DNA from: Acidobacteriaceae bacterium
GTDB lineage: Bacteria; Acidobacteriota; Terriglobia; Terriglobales; Acidobacteriaceae
Direction: 5' to 3'
Assembly: GCA_003138365.1 (NCBI GenBank)
Contig: PLFY01000084.1
Location: 33,274 to 93,485, forward strand
Length of the DNA stretch: 60,212 nt
The position numbers were made by a program, and so were the translations under genes. Position 1 is the first letter of the stretch. Each line of letters starts with the position of its first letter. Of the stretch, positions 50,664 through 60,167 are shown piece by piece. The notes below the pieces were generated by a model, which was given only the letters and a program-made list of their open reading frames with translations, was not told the origin of the DNA and made no database searches.

Positions 50664-52403
50664 ATGCCTTCATGCAAATCGCTTTTCCTTGTCTTGGCAC
50701 TTTGCTTTTTATTTCCAAAAGCCTTCGTCGTCGCCGCGCAATCGACTCCAGTCACAGCTCCAGCCTCCAGCGCGCCATCGCCGCTGATGGATGCCATGAC
50801 CGCGGAGCTTGACCGCGCCATGACATCGCTCAGCAAAGCGGCGCAGCCCAATCAGCAGCCACCCTACTACATCGGCTACGACGCGCACGATCTGACCCGG
50901 CTTAACATCCTTGCCCAGCAGGGAGCCATTGTTTCGTCGGACGAGAGCCACCAGCGCACGGCGGATATTACTGTGCGCATCGGCGATTGGAAGGTTGATA
51001 ACACGCACGGCACACACCGCACCAGTGCCCTTCATTCCATCGAGCTCCCGCTTACCGAAAATCGCCTCGCTATTGCGCGGACCCTTTGGTGGGGCACAAA
51101 CGCGTGCTACGGGAACGCCTTGCAGTCCTACCTCAAGGTCAAGTCGGAACTGGCCGTGCAGGCCAAAGAGGAAGATAACTCGCCCGACTTTTCCCGCCAG
51201 GATGCCGTGCACGCCCAACTGCCGCTGATCCCCACCCCAACGCTCGACCGCAAAGCATGGGAACAGCGCATCCGTGCACTCTCCGCCATCTTTCGCGCCC
51301 ATCCCCAAATCATCACCAATATGGTCGTGCTCACCGTCTCCAGTGTGAATAACTACTTCGTGTCCTCCGAGGGATCGCGCCTCGTCTATCCGCATCAGCT
51401 CATCCGCATCGTGGTCGTGGCCAGCACCCGCGCCGAGGACGGCATGGATATCTCGCTGGCGCGCACATTCGAGAGCCGCACGGACCACGATCTGCCTTCG
51501 CAGACAGAGTTGGAGCGGCAGATCCAGCTTCTTGCCGGCCAACTCGATGCGCTGCGCACCGCCCCTGTAGCTGAGCCCTACAATGGACCGGCGCTGCTGT
51601 CGGGACGCGCCTCCGCAGTCTTTTTTCATGAAGTCCTGGGCCACCGCCTTGAGGGCCAGCGCCAGCGTGGCACCCAGGAAGGCCAGACTTTTACCAAGGA
51701 TGTAGGCAAGCCCATCCTTCCAGCTTTCATTTCTGTAGCCGACGACCCTACCATTGCGGTCTTTGATGGAACCTACTTGAGCGGCTATTACACCTATGAC
51801 GAGGAAGGCCAACCGGCGCAAAGGGTCGAACTGGTCCAGAAAGGCATCTTGCAGCAGTTCCTCATGTCGCGGATGCCCATCGCGAACTTCGATTCCTCGA
51901 ACGGCCACGGCCGCGCACAGATCGGCAGAATGCCCACCGGCCGCCAGGGCACTCTCATCGTTACCTCCACCAACATCACCCCGGAAAAGAAGCTGCGGAA
52001 GTTGTTGATTGACGAAATCAAGAAGCAGAACAAACCCTACGGCCTCTACTTTGAAGACATCGCTTCCGGCTACACCCTTACCCAGCGTGTAACTCCGCAA
52101 GCATTTCAAGTGATCCCTCAGCTCGTCTATCGGGTCTATGCGGACGGTCGGCCGGACGAACTGGTGCGCGGCGTCCAAATTGTCGGCACTCCCCAGACCG
52201 CGCTCACGCAAATTCTCGCCACCGGCGATAAGCAGGGCGTCTTCAATGGAGAGTGCGGCGCGGAGTCGGGCAGCGTGCCAGTTTCGGCCATCGCGCCGGC
52301 CATGCTTTTCGGTGAGATTGAAACCCAAAAAGCGCCGCAGGGCAAGGCGCGCCCACCCATTCTTCCGTCACCTGGCGCGGACACGGCGCAGGAGGTTCAA
52401 TAA
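50664..52403 (+). CDS. Exported TldD-like metallopeptidase
   Basis: 579 residues with a signal peptide (SLFLVLALCFLFPKAFVVAAQ). TldD/PmbA fold: the metalloprotease motif is FFHEVLGHRLEGQRQ (His322, Glu323, His327), followed by the family segments YLSGYYTYDEEGQPAQRVELVQKGILQQFLMSR and NGHGRAQIGRMP and by Cys in FNGECGAESGSVPV. Cytoplasmic TldD/TldE cleave small unfolded peptides such as microcin B17 leader and CcdA; this version should act outside the cytoplasm. Its TAA stop abuts the ATG of a paralogue that lacks the metal motif. Confidence 0.87.
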   Translation: MPSCKSLFLVLALCFLFPKAFVVAAQSTPVTAPASSAPSPLMDAMTAELDRAMTSLSKAAQPNQQPPYYIGYDAHDLTRLNILAQQGAIVSSDESHQRTADITVRIGDWKVDNTHGTHRTSALHSIELPLTENRLAIARTLWWGTNACYGNALQSYLKVKSELAVQAKEEDNSPDFSRQDAVHAQLPLIPTPTLDRKAWEQRIRALSAIFRAHPQIITNMVVLTVSSVNNYFVSSEGSRLVYPHQLIRIVVVASTRAEDGMDISLARTFESRTDHDLPSQTELERQIQLLAGQLDALRTAPVAEPYNGPALLSGRASAVFFHEVLGHRLEGQRQRGTQEGQTFTKDVGKPILPAFISVADDPTIAVFDGTYLSGYYTYDEEGQPAQRVELVQKGILQQFLMSRMPIANFDSSNGHGRAQIGRMPTGRQGTLIVTSTNITPEKKLRKLLIDEIKKQNKPYGLYFEDIASGYTLTQRVTPQAFQVIPQLVYRVYADGRPDELVRGVQIVGTPQTALTQILATGDKQGVFNGECGAESGSVPVSAIAPAMLFGEIETQKAPQGKARPPILPSPGADTAQEVQ

Positions 52404-54134
52404 ATGCGCACCCTTGCATGGATTCCGCGCACCATCGTGCTGGCGGCTGCTTCTTTTATCCTGTTCGCGTTTGGCCCGGCTGCGGCCTCTGCGCAACAGC
52501 CCGCTACGCGTGCGCAGGCTGAGCAGGACCCCATTTTGAAAGCGATGCTCGTCGAGCTTGGGCGCAATCAGAAGCGCCTGCAATTGCAGGATTCCGAGAA
52601 GCCGTACTTTATCGAGTTCCGCATCGACGATGTCGTCGAATACAACGCCAAAGCTGAATACGGCGCCCTGACCGCGGAGCATGAGTCGCACAGCCGCGTT
52701 GCCCGCGTGCGGGTTCGTGTCGGCGATTACAAGTTCGATAATTCGCACGCCAAGGTAGACAACCAATTCCTATTGCTGCTGCAGCGCTTCGGCTTGGGTG
52801 GAGACGGCATGATCGCGATCGAAGTCATCGACGACGACCCCATCGCGCTCCGCTTCAGCCTCTGGACTGCCGCCGACACGGCATACAAATTAGCCCTCGA
52901 TGACTTCGCCAAGAAACAAGCGGAGCTCAAGACCGTGCAGACCCCTCCGCAGGCAAACAGCTTCGCCCAGGAAAAGCCTGTGATCGTGCTTGAGCCGGTA
53001 CTACATCTCGCGCTTGATCGCGAAGCCTGGAAGCGGAACATCGTGGAGAGTTCGGGGATCGTGCTTACCGATCCCACGGTCAAGACTTTTGCCGCGGAGA
53101 TTGAAGGGTCGAACGGCGAGGTCAAAGGCCGGGTTCGCACCGAGTACCTGGTTAATACTGAAGGCGCCATCGTGCGCAAGAGTTACTCCGAATATCATGC
53201 CGAGACCGCATTCACCGCTCAGGCCGCGGACGGCATGCGCCTCGAGCGCTCGTCCCCCGTCAGCGCTGCCACGGCCGAAGAGATGGGCTCTGCGGATCAC
53301 TTTCACGCCGGCGCGCTGCACGCTCTAACCGGCCTGGACGAACTGTGCAAGGCCCCGGTCGTCTCCGAGGAGTACCACGGCCCGGTGCTGCTGGCCGGCA
53401 ATGCCAGCGCCCGCAGCTTCGACGATCTCTTTGCCCATGCGGTCGAGGCGCGCGCACCGGCTCTCGGTTCCACCGCCCGTACCACCGGCGCGTATAACTC
53501 CAGCTATCAAACGCGCGTGTTGCCTGACTTCCTCACGGTCGTCGACGATCCCACCCTGACGGCTTTCTCCGGCAAGGAACTTACAGGAGCCTACAGCGTC
53601 GATGACGAAGGCGTACCGGCTCAAAAAGTTACGCTGGTCCAGGATGGAAAACTCGTGAGTTATCTGCTTGGCCGCGAACCTATCCGCGATTTCCCCGAGT
53701 CGAACGGGCATGGTCGCGCTGCGGCTGGCCAGGCGCCCACTCCCAGGATCGGCGTGCTCGAGGTAGAGGCCGCAAATCCCGTAAGCGAAGACGACCTTGT
53801 CAAGAAGCTCATCGCCATGGGAAAGGATCAGGGCCTGCCCAATGTGTACATGGTAGCGACGCTCGGAGGCCCCGCGCAGCCGCGCACCATGTACCGCATC
53901 AAGGTTGCCGACGGCGTCCGTGAAGTGGTTCGCGGGGGCCAGCTTGGCGACTTCAACCTGCACAGTTTCCGCTCCGGCATTGTGAGCGCGGGAAACCAGC
54001 CCTATGTCTACAACATCTCCGGAGATGTGCCCCAGACCGTGATCGCACCTCCCCTGCTCTTCGATGATTTGACCGTAAAGCAAGCCCAGGAGAAAGACGC
54101 CCGGTTGCCCTTCTATCCTCCGCCAAGCGAATAG
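52404..54134 (+). CDS. Exported TldE-like partner lacking the metal-binding motif
   Basis: 576 residues, paralogous to the upstream gene, with its own signal peptide (TIVLAAASFILFAFGPAAASA). The aligned region reads ASARSFDDLFAHAVEARAP in place of HEVLGH, and the Cys near the C-terminus is replaced (FRSGIVSAGNQPYVYN). Conserved scaffold segments remain: ELTGAYSVDDEGVPAQKVTLVQDGKLVSYLLGREP and ESNGHGRAAAGQ. This is the TldD/TldE arrangement, active plus inactive subunit of a heterodimer. The start codon directly follows the TldD-like stop, so both are made in step. Confidence 0.85.
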   Translation: MRTLAWIPRTIVLAAASFILFAFGPAAASAQQPATRAQAEQDPILKAMLVELGRNQKRLQLQDSEKPYFIEFRIDDVVEYNAKAEYGALTAEHESHSRVARVRVRVGDYKFDNSHAKVDNQFLLLLQRFGLGGDGMIAIEVIDDDPIALRFSLWTAADTAYKLALDDFAKKQAELKTVQTPPQANSFAQEKPVIVLEPVLHLALDREAWKRNIVESSGIVLTDPTVKTFAAEIEGSNGEVKGRVRTEYLVNTEGAIVRKSYSEYHAETAFTAQAADGMRLERSSPVSAATAEEMGSADHFHAGALHALTGLDELCKAPVVSEEYHGPVLLAGNASARSFDDLFAHAVEARAPALGSTARTTGAYNSSYQTRVLPDFLTVVDDPTLTAFSGKELTGAYSVDDEGVPAQKVTLVQDGKLVSYLLGREPIRDFPESNGHGRAAAGQAPTPRIGVLEVEAANPVSEDDLVKKLIAMGKDQGLPNVYMVATLGGPAQPRTMYRIKVADGVREVVRGGQLGDFNLHSFRSGIVSAGNQPYVYNISGDVPQTVIAPPLLFDDLTVKQAQEKDARLPFYPPPSE

Positions 54135-54272
54135 TGAGATGTCTTCAATCCTTTCCCTTGCGAACGGGACGCGATGGAGTGCTCCTGGCGCTGAGGCCCT
54201 TCCGCCTTCCTCAGTTACATTCCATGTCGAACACAGTCTTTCAACCTGACTCAAAGACACTGAGCACGCAAA

Positions 54273-55952
54273 TCAGATCACGCGGATCCAATATGCAAAC
54301 ACCAGCACTTCCAGCCCGACGAGCGTAGCCAGAATGATGCTGTGTTTCAGGGTGAAACGTAGCAACTGCGATTGCTCCTTGACTGTGATTCCAGTAGCAG
54401 CGGCCGCAACCGCGATGGATTGAAGGCTAATCATCTTGCCCATCACACCTCCCGACGAGTTTGCGGAGGCAATCAAGACGCGGCTGAACCCCAGCTTGCC
54501 TGCGGTGATGACCTGTAAGCTTCCGAAGAGTGCATTGGAAGACGTATCGGATCCCGTGAGGAAGACGCCGAGCCAGCCGAGGAAGGGGCTAAAGAATGGA
54601 AAGGCAGCGCCGGTAGTGGCAAACGCGAGGCCCAGAGTTCCGGTTGCGCCGGAGTAATTCATCACAAAGGCCATCGAAAGAACAGATGCAATCGTCACGA
54701 TTGGCAGTGCCAGTTGCCGTGCCGATGCCAGGATAACCCTGACGAACCTGCGAAACGACATCCTCAGAAATATGGCCGAGAGAATGCAAGCAAACATACA
54801 AGACGTTCCGCCTGCGGATAACAGGTTCAAGTTAAATATCGCCGGGTAGGGCGACGAAACTGGCATAACTGGGGAAGTGCGAAGAATCAAATTGTGAAGC
54901 CCAGGCCACGGAACGGCATAGGTCGCCATGTTCAGAATGGACTGAAAAGGCTTGAATCCCCAGAGAAGAACCAGGATGACGAGAAAGATATAAGGCATCC
55001 AGCCGGCCAGGACCTGCCATGTTGTGTGGGTGGGTGTTACCGCCCCCCGTGCTGACGCTGAAGTGGCAAGCTCAAAAGGGCCCGGCTGCAAAATGCCGGT
55101 GCCTTCCTTCGGCTTTCTATGAGTATGGGACCGTGGACGCCAGACCCGCAGGAGAATGACCAGGGCGCCCATCGCGGAGATCGAACTCAGAATGACGGTG
55201 AGCTGAACGCCAATGTAATTGGAAACAAAGTATTCAACTCCTCCAAACGTCAGTCCTGCCACCAGCACGGCAGGCCAAACCTCCATCACAGAGGCGCCAC
55301 CCTCCATGGCGAGGATCATGTAAGCGGGCAAGATCACTGCGATCGGTGAACACAGTGTTCCAACCGCGCCACTCAGTTTGTCGAGGGGAAGCCCGGTAAC
55401 TCCCGCCAATGTGATCACGGGAACGCCAATGGCTCCAAAAGCGACAGGCGCGGTATTCGTGAGTAAACAGATGGCGGCAGCATAATAGGGCGAAAACCCC
55501 AACCCCACCATCATGGCGCCGGCCACGGCGACAGGCGTCCCAAAGCCAGAGGCGCCCTCGATGAACGCGCTAAAGCCGAAAGCGATGAAGATCGCCTGAA
55601 TTCGTAAATCGGAAGTCAGAGACCCGATGGAATCCTTGACGATGGCAAACTTCCCCGTCTCAACAGTCATGTTGTAGAGCACGATTGCCCAGAAAACGAT
55701 CCAGGAAATTGGAAACAGGCCAAACGCCGCCCCATGGGCTGCCGAACTCAGAGTGAGCATCAGCGGCATGTGGTATCCAAACAGGGCGATGACGCATGTG
55801 GCGCCAAGACCAGCCAGCCCGGCAACCCACGCTGGCTTACGCTTTACCCCCAGCAGGAAAAGCAGCACCAGCGTCGGTATGGCGGCGATGGCCGCGGAAA
55901 CCGCCAGCCCTTGCCCCCAGATGAAATAGCCCTGCTCCCAAACTGTCTTCAT
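54273..55952 (-). CDS. lldP: L-lactate permease family transporter
   Basis: 559 residues with 12 or more transmembrane helices. LctP-family segments are IEGASGFGTPVAVAGAMMVGLGFSPYYAAAICLLTNTAPVAFGAIGVPVITLAG, FLTGSDTSSNALFGSLQVITAGKLG and ANSSGGVMGKMISLQSIAVAAAATG. These proton symporters take up L-lactate, D-lactate or glycolate. No lactate dehydrogenase or lut genes are adjacent, so the substrate is inferred from family only. Confidence 0.92.
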   Translation of the reverse strand: MKTVWEQGYFIWGQGLAVSAAIAAIPTLVLLFLLGVKRKPAWVAGLAGLGATCVIALFGYHMPLMLTLSSAAHGAAFGLFPISWIVFWAIVLYNMTVETGKFAIVKDSIGSLTSDLRIQAIFIAFGFSAFIEGASGFGTPVAVAGAMMVGLGFSPYYAAAICLLTNTAPVAFGAIGVPVITLAGVTGLPLDKLSGAVGTLCSPIAVILPAYMILAMEGGASVMEVWPAVLVAGLTFGGVEYFVSNYIGVQLTVILSSISAMGALVILLRVWRPRSHTHRKPKEGTGILQPGPFELATSASARGAVTPTHTTWQVLAGWMPYIFLVILVLLWGFKPFQSILNMATYAVPWPGLHNLILRTSPVMPVSSPYPAIFNLNLLSAGGTSCMFACILSAIFLRMSFRRFVRVILASARQLALPIVTIASVLSMAFVMNYSGATGTLGLAFATTGAAFPFFSPFLGWLGVFLTGSDTSSNALFGSLQVITAGKLGFSRVLIASANSSGGVMGKMISLQSIAVAAAATGITVKEQSQLLRFTLKHSIILATLVGLEVLVFAYWIRVI

Positions 55953-56442
55953 CTCTAGCTCGTCCCCGGTCCATTCCTTCCCATAGAGCAGTTCACGTCG
56001 CTCTCGTCCGAGCGGGCGGCCGCGTCCGCTGAGCGTACCGTCTAACCAGAAACAAGGTTTCGATTGTGCTGCAAGTTCAACAATTCAAACGGAAAAAGCG
56101 TATTCGGGCAAAAGCAGCGATTTAGCCCCCGCTGAAGCGGGGACAGCAAGTTAGCGGGTTAGCGGCGGCATCGCTGGATGCAGTTTCATCCCTCCGTGGG
56201 TCGGCAAAGCCGGTGGACGATGCAGGAGATAAAGCCCGGATTGATTCTGTTGATCTTATACCAGGGATAAATCCCTCGCCTACCGCCCGAACGAGTTTTT
56301 CCGCAGCCTGTATAGGCGGACGAACGCCTGGGTTATTGGCGTTGAATCGTTGCTGGCGGCAGTAGACTCAAACTGAATGGAAGCTCGGGACTCGACGGGT
56401 CGCCATGAGCTGGACGATCCGCACAGCCCCCAAGGAGAAGCA
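55953..56442. other. Intergenic region with palindromic repeats
   Basis: 490 nt between the divergent lldP and aldo/keto reductase genes. Perfect small hairpins CCCCGCT-GA-AGCGGGG (56127-56142) and AGGGAT-AA-ATCCCT (56263-56276) are present, similar in type to the REP-like elements elsewhere. A gene here is not supported; promoters for both neighbours must lie here but were not identified. Confidence 0.6.
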
Positions 56443-57441
56443 ATGAACTACGTGAATCTTGGCAAGACCGGACTCAAAGTCTCACGCATCTGTCTCGGCT
56501 GCATGACCTACGGAGAGCCGGCCACTGGCGAACTGAAAGCCGGCAGACAGGCCTGGGCCCTGAACGAAGAAGAGAGCCAGCCCTTCCTTCGCCAGGCTCT
56601 CGATCTCGGGATCAATTTCTTCGACACGGCCAATGTTTATTCAAGCGGCGCCAGCGAGGAGGTGCTGGGCCGGTTCCTGAAGGACAACACCCGGCGTGAA
56701 GCCGTCGTGATCGCCACCAAGGTTCACGGCGAGATGCGCAACGAACCCAACGGCCGTGGTCTTTCGCGCAAGGCCATCCTTCACGAACTCGACCAGAGCC
56801 TGCGCCGTCTGCGGACCGACTATGTGGATCTCTACCAGATTCATCGCTGGGACTACGAAACGCCGATCGAGGAAACTCTGGAGGCGTTGCACGATGTGGT
56901 GAAGTCCGGCAAGGCGCGCTATATCGGCGCCTCGTCCATGTACGCATGGCAATTCAGCAAAGCGCTCTATCTTGCCGATCTTCATGGCTGGACTCGATTC
57001 GTTTCCATGCAGAATCATCTGAACCTGCTCTATCGGGAAGAGGAGCGGGAGATGATCGGCCTCTGCCAGTCGGAAGGGATCGGCGTCATTCCCTGGAGCC
57101 CCCTGGCGCGTGGCCGCCTGGCGCGCCCCTGGCAAAGTGAAAGCACCAAACGCTACGAGACCGACCAATTCGGGAAGAAGATGTACTCGCAAACCGAAGA
57201 AGCCGATCACAAAGTTGTGGACCGGCTGGGGCAGGTTGCGGGAGATCGTGGCGTTCCACCAGCGCAGGTTGCACTCGCCTGGCTGCTGGGCAAGCCGGGC
57301 ATCACCGCGCCTATTGTTGGCGCAACCAAGCCGCGTCATCTTGAGGATGCCGTGGCGGCGCTCTCGTTGCATTTGACGCATGAGGAGATTGCTTCTCTTG
57401 AGGAGCCGTACACGCCTCATCCGGTGCTCGGCTACAGTTGA
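56443..57441 (+). CDS. Aldo/keto reductase
   Basis: 332-residue NADPH-dependent TIM-barrel oxidoreductase. It starts MNYVNLGKTGLKVSRICLGCMTYG; catalytic tetrad positions are visible as FFDTANVYSSGASEEVLG (Asp, Tyr), IATKVHG (Lys) and YQIHRWD (His). NADPH-binding C-terminal segment: GKPGITAPIVGATKPRHLEDAV. The ATG at 56443 has AAGGAG 5 nt upstream. Closest in character to the YajO/Gcy-like branch; the substrate is unknown. A flavin reductase gene follows 62 nt downstream. Confidence 0.92.
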   Translation: MNYVNLGKTGLKVSRICLGCMTYGEPATGELKAGRQAWALNEEESQPFLRQALDLGINFFDTANVYSSGASEEVLGRFLKDNTRREAVVIATKVHGEMRNEPNGRGLSRKAILHELDQSLRRLRTDYVDLYQIHRWDYETPIEETLEALHDVVKSGKARYIGASSMYAWQFSKALYLADLHGWTRFVSMQNHLNLLYREEEREMIGLCQSEGIGVIPWSPLARGRLARPWQSESTKRYETDQFGKKMYSQTEEADHKVVDRLGQVAGDRGVPPAQVALAWLLGKPGITAPIVGATKPRHLEDAVAALSLHLTHEEIASLEEPYTPHPVLGYS

Positions 57442-57442
57442 C

Positions 57443-57484
57443 TCGAGGCCCTTGCAGGCCGTGTCGAAGCCCTTGCAGGCCGTT
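57443..57484. repeat. Two-copy 21-nt tandem repeat between genes
   Basis: A 21-nt unit (TCGAGGCCCTTGCAGGCCGT plus G) at 57443-57463 repeats at 57464-57484 with two differences, then TCAAGG which contains the ribosome binding site of the next gene. Confidence 0.85.
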
Positions 57485-57503
57485 TCAAGGAGCGGCAAAC
57501 GCC

Positions 57504-58034
57504 ATGAAGGATCTGCCTCTATCGAAGGTGTACCAGTTGCTCGAACCCGGCCCGGTGGTTCTGCTGACGACCGCCTGCAAGGGCCGCGCCAACGTCATGA
57601 CGATGTCTTGGCATACGATGGTCGAGTTTGAGCCGCCGTTGGTAGCCTGTGTGGTCAGCAACGCCGATCACAGCTTTGCCGCACTGCGGGCCACAAAAGA
57701 GTGCGTGATTGCCGTTCCAGGGCTGGAAATGGCGCCGATCGTGGTGGGAATCGGCAACTGCTCGGGCCGCGATGTGGACAAGTTCGAGAGATTCGGACTG
57801 ACGCAGGCGCCGGCCGAGTGTGTTGCGCCGCCTCTGGTGGCCGGGTGTTTCGCCAACCTCGAATGCAAGGTGATCGATACCCGTCTCGTCAACAAGTTCA
57901 ATCTCTTCGTTCTGGAGGTCCTGAAGGCGTGGATCGACCCAACGCAAAAGAATCCGAAGACCATTCACCACCACGGATACGGCAGGTTCACCGTGGATGG
58001 CGAGACGATCAAGCTGAAGTCGAGAATGCCCTGA
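57504..58034 (+). CDS. Flavin reductase-like (FMN-binding split barrel) protein
   Basis: 176 residues. MKDLPLSKVYQLLEPGPVVLLTTACKGRANVMTMSWHTMVEFEPPLVACVVSNADHSF is the usual N-terminal half of flavin reductase-domain proteins that bind FMN; CFANLECKVIDTRLVNKFNLFVLEVLKAWID is the second half. It would reduce FMN with NAD(P)H or use FMN on a small substrate. ATG 57504 follows AAGGAG by 11 nt. Likely cotranscribed with the aldo/keto reductase. Confidence 0.9.
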   Translation: MKDLPLSKVYQLLEPGPVVLLTTACKGRANVMTMSWHTMVEFEPPLVACVVSNADHSFAALRATKECVIAVPGLEMAPIVVGIGNCSGRDVDKFERFGLTQAPAECVAPPLVAGCFANLECKVIDTRLVNKFNLFVLEVLKAWIDPTQKNPKTIHHHGYGRFTVDGETIKLKSRMP

Positions 58035-58268
58035 TCGGCACATCGGGACGTGGTGCATGTCCCCAGGCATTTGGCGCTTTCTGCTGGGCTCAGTTTCTTC
58101 ACTTTCCGCAAAGCGGCTCGCGAGGATCCAGCCGTTGCCAGGTTGCTTCTTCACCAACCGCCCGCGGTGTCCAGTTTTCAGAAAAAGCGCGCTGAATGAT
58201 CAGAATGCCGCTGCGGCGAATCCGGCGTAGCCGCAACCAAACTGGGCCAGCACGGTACTCTGGAAGAG

Positions 58269-60167
58269 ATGCCTCCGATTCTCAATGCGCAGTCGGTGAC
58301 CAAACAGTTTGGCGCCAAACCCCTGTTTCAAAACATCTCCTTCACCGTCGATGACGGTGCTCGCATCGGCCTGATCGGTCCCAATGGCGCGGGCAAGTCA
58401 ACGTTGCTTGCGATTCTGGCCGGGCAGGTCGAGCCGGATTCGGGCGAACTGGCAGTGCGCAAGCGTGCTCGCGCCGCCTACGTGCCCCAGGACTCGCGCT
58501 TCAGCCCCGGCCTGACCATCCGGCAAGTTTTGGAGCAGGCGCTGGCCGCGGCGCATGTCAATGAGGCCGAACGCGAAGGCCGGCTGCGCGAATTGACGGG
58601 GCGCGCGGGATTTGCCGACCTCAACGCCGAGGCAGCCTCGCTCTCCGGCGGCTGGCGCAAGCGGCTGGCCATCACCCAGGCCATGGTCATCGAGCCGGAA
58701 GTGATGCTGCTGGACGAGCCCACCAACCACCTCGATCTGGCCGGCATCGAATGGCTTGAGGAGCTGCTGACCCACTCCTCCTTCGCCGCCGTCACCGTCA
58801 GCCACGATCGCTATTTCCTCGAATCCACTTCCAGCGAGATCATCGAACTGAATCGCATCTTTGCTGACGGCCTGCTTCGCGTAAAAGGTACTTTCAGCCG
58901 CTTTCTTGAGGAAAAGCAGGCTTACCTCGAATCGCAGAACCGCCAGCAGGAGAGCCTGCGCAATCGCGTCAAGACTGAGATCGAATGGCTCAGGCGCGGC
59001 CCCAAGGCGCGGGCAACAAAGTCCAAGGCGCGCATCGACACAGCCAACGCGATGATCGGCCAACTGGCGGTGATGGACTCGCGCACGTCCATCAACACGG
59101 CGGGCATCGACTTTGAAGCTAGCCAGCGCAAGACCAAGCGCCTGGTCGAGTTCAAGGGCGTAGCTTGCGATGTGCCAAGCGGCGGAGAGAACGAGGTGGA
59201 GAACAGGGTGGAGAACAGGCGCCGCCTCTTCACCGGCCTCAACTTTATCCTCACCGCGGGCATGAAAGTGGGCCTGGTAGGCCCGAACGGCAGCGGTAAA
59301 ACCACTTTCCTGCGCTTGTTGCGCGGCGAAATCGAGCAGGCCGAGGGCAGCATTCGCCGGGCCGAGGCGCTGCGGATGGTCTACTTCAGCCAGATGCGGG
59401 AGTTGGACGAGAGTCTCACCCTCCGCCGCGCCCTGGCTCCTGAAGGCGACGGCGTCATCCACCAGGGGCGCACCGTCCATGTGGCCAGTTGGGCCGCGCG
59501 GTTCCTGTTCACAGGCGAGCAGCTCAATCAGCCGGTCCGCAACCTCTCCGGCGGCGAAAGGGCGCGCGTGCTGATTGCGCGGCTCATGCTGGAACCGGCC
59601 GACGTTCTGCTGCTCGACGAGCCCACCAACGATCTCGACATTCCTACGCTGGAAATCCTCGAAGAGAATCTGCTCGACTTCCCCGGAGCGCTGGTCCTGG
59701 TTACCCACGACCGCTATCTGCTGAACCGCGTCTCCTCAACCGTTCTGGGCCTCGATGGCAGAGGCCACACGGGACGTTTTGCCGACTATGCGCAATGGGA
59801 AGACTGGATCGAAGAACAGGACCAGCTCGAACAGGGCGGGCTGGAAAAGGGCGGACAAGATCAGAGCAAATCCGCGCGCCGGGCAGACGGATCAAGCCCC
59901 GCACAGCGGACAGGTGCTGCATCGGCGTCCAATTCGGGCGCCAAGAAGAAGCTCTCCTACCTCGAAGCTCGCGAATTTGCCGCCATCGAGCATCGCGTCG
60001 AAGAGTCCGACGCCCGCCTGGCCGCGGCACGCGACCGCGTCGAGCACCCCGAGATTGCAACCAACGCCAAAGCTCTCCAGGAGGCGCTGGCCGAGTTGGA
60101 TCGAGCGCAGCATGAGATCGACGCCCTTTATGCCCGTTGGGCGGAACTGACGGAGAAGGCAGGCTAA
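58269..60167 (+). CDS. uup: ABC-F ATPase, Uup type
   Basis: 632-residue soluble protein with two ATP-binding cassettes and no membrane domain. Cassette 1: GLIGPNGAGKSTLL, LSGGWRKR, MLLDEPTNHLD; cassette 2: GLVGPNGSGKTTFL, LSGGERARVL, LLLDEPTNDLD. The linker is rich in basic and Gln residues (KAYLESQNRQQESLRNRVKTEIEWLRRGPKARATKSKARID), and a C-terminal coiled coil (about 560-632) is typical of Uup. Uup acts on ribosomes and branched DNA intermediates. A 12-nt unit GGTGGAGAACAG is repeated in frame at 59195-59218 just before cassette 2. Confidence 0.93.
   Translation: MPPILNAQSVTKQFGAKPLFQNISFTVDDGARIGLIGPNGAGKSTLLAILAGQVEPDSGELAVRKRARAAYVPQDSRFSPGLTIRQVLEQALAAAHVNEAEREGRLRELTGRAGFADLNAEAASLSGGWRKRLAITQAMVIEPEVMLLDEPTNHLDLAGIEWLEELLTHSSFAAVTVSHDRYFLESTSSEIIELNRIFADGLLRVKGTFSRFLEEKQAYLESQNRQQESLRNRVKTEIEWLRRGPKARATKSKARIDTANAMIGQLAVMDSRTSINTAGIDFEASQRKTKRLVEFKGVACDVPSGGENEVENRVENRRRLFTGLNFILTAGMKVGLVGPNGSGKTTFLRLLRGEIEQAEGSIRRAEALRMVYFSQMRELDESLTLRRALAPEGDGVIHQGRTVHVASWAARFLFTGEQLNQPVRNLSGGERARVLIARLMLEPADVLLLDEPTNDLDIPTLEILEENLLDFPGALVLVTHDRYLLNRVSSTVLGLDGRGHTGRFADYAQWEDWIEEQDQLEQGGLEKGGQDQSKSARRADGSSPAQRTGAASASNSGAKKKLSYLEAREFAAIEHRVEESDARLAAARDRVEHPEIATNAKALQEALAELDRAQHEIDALYARWAELTEKAG

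Noticed and set aside
50709-52328. 539-codon open frame opposite the TldD-like gene
   Set aside because: Antisense to the HEVLGH-containing gene; no domain, no ribosome binding site.
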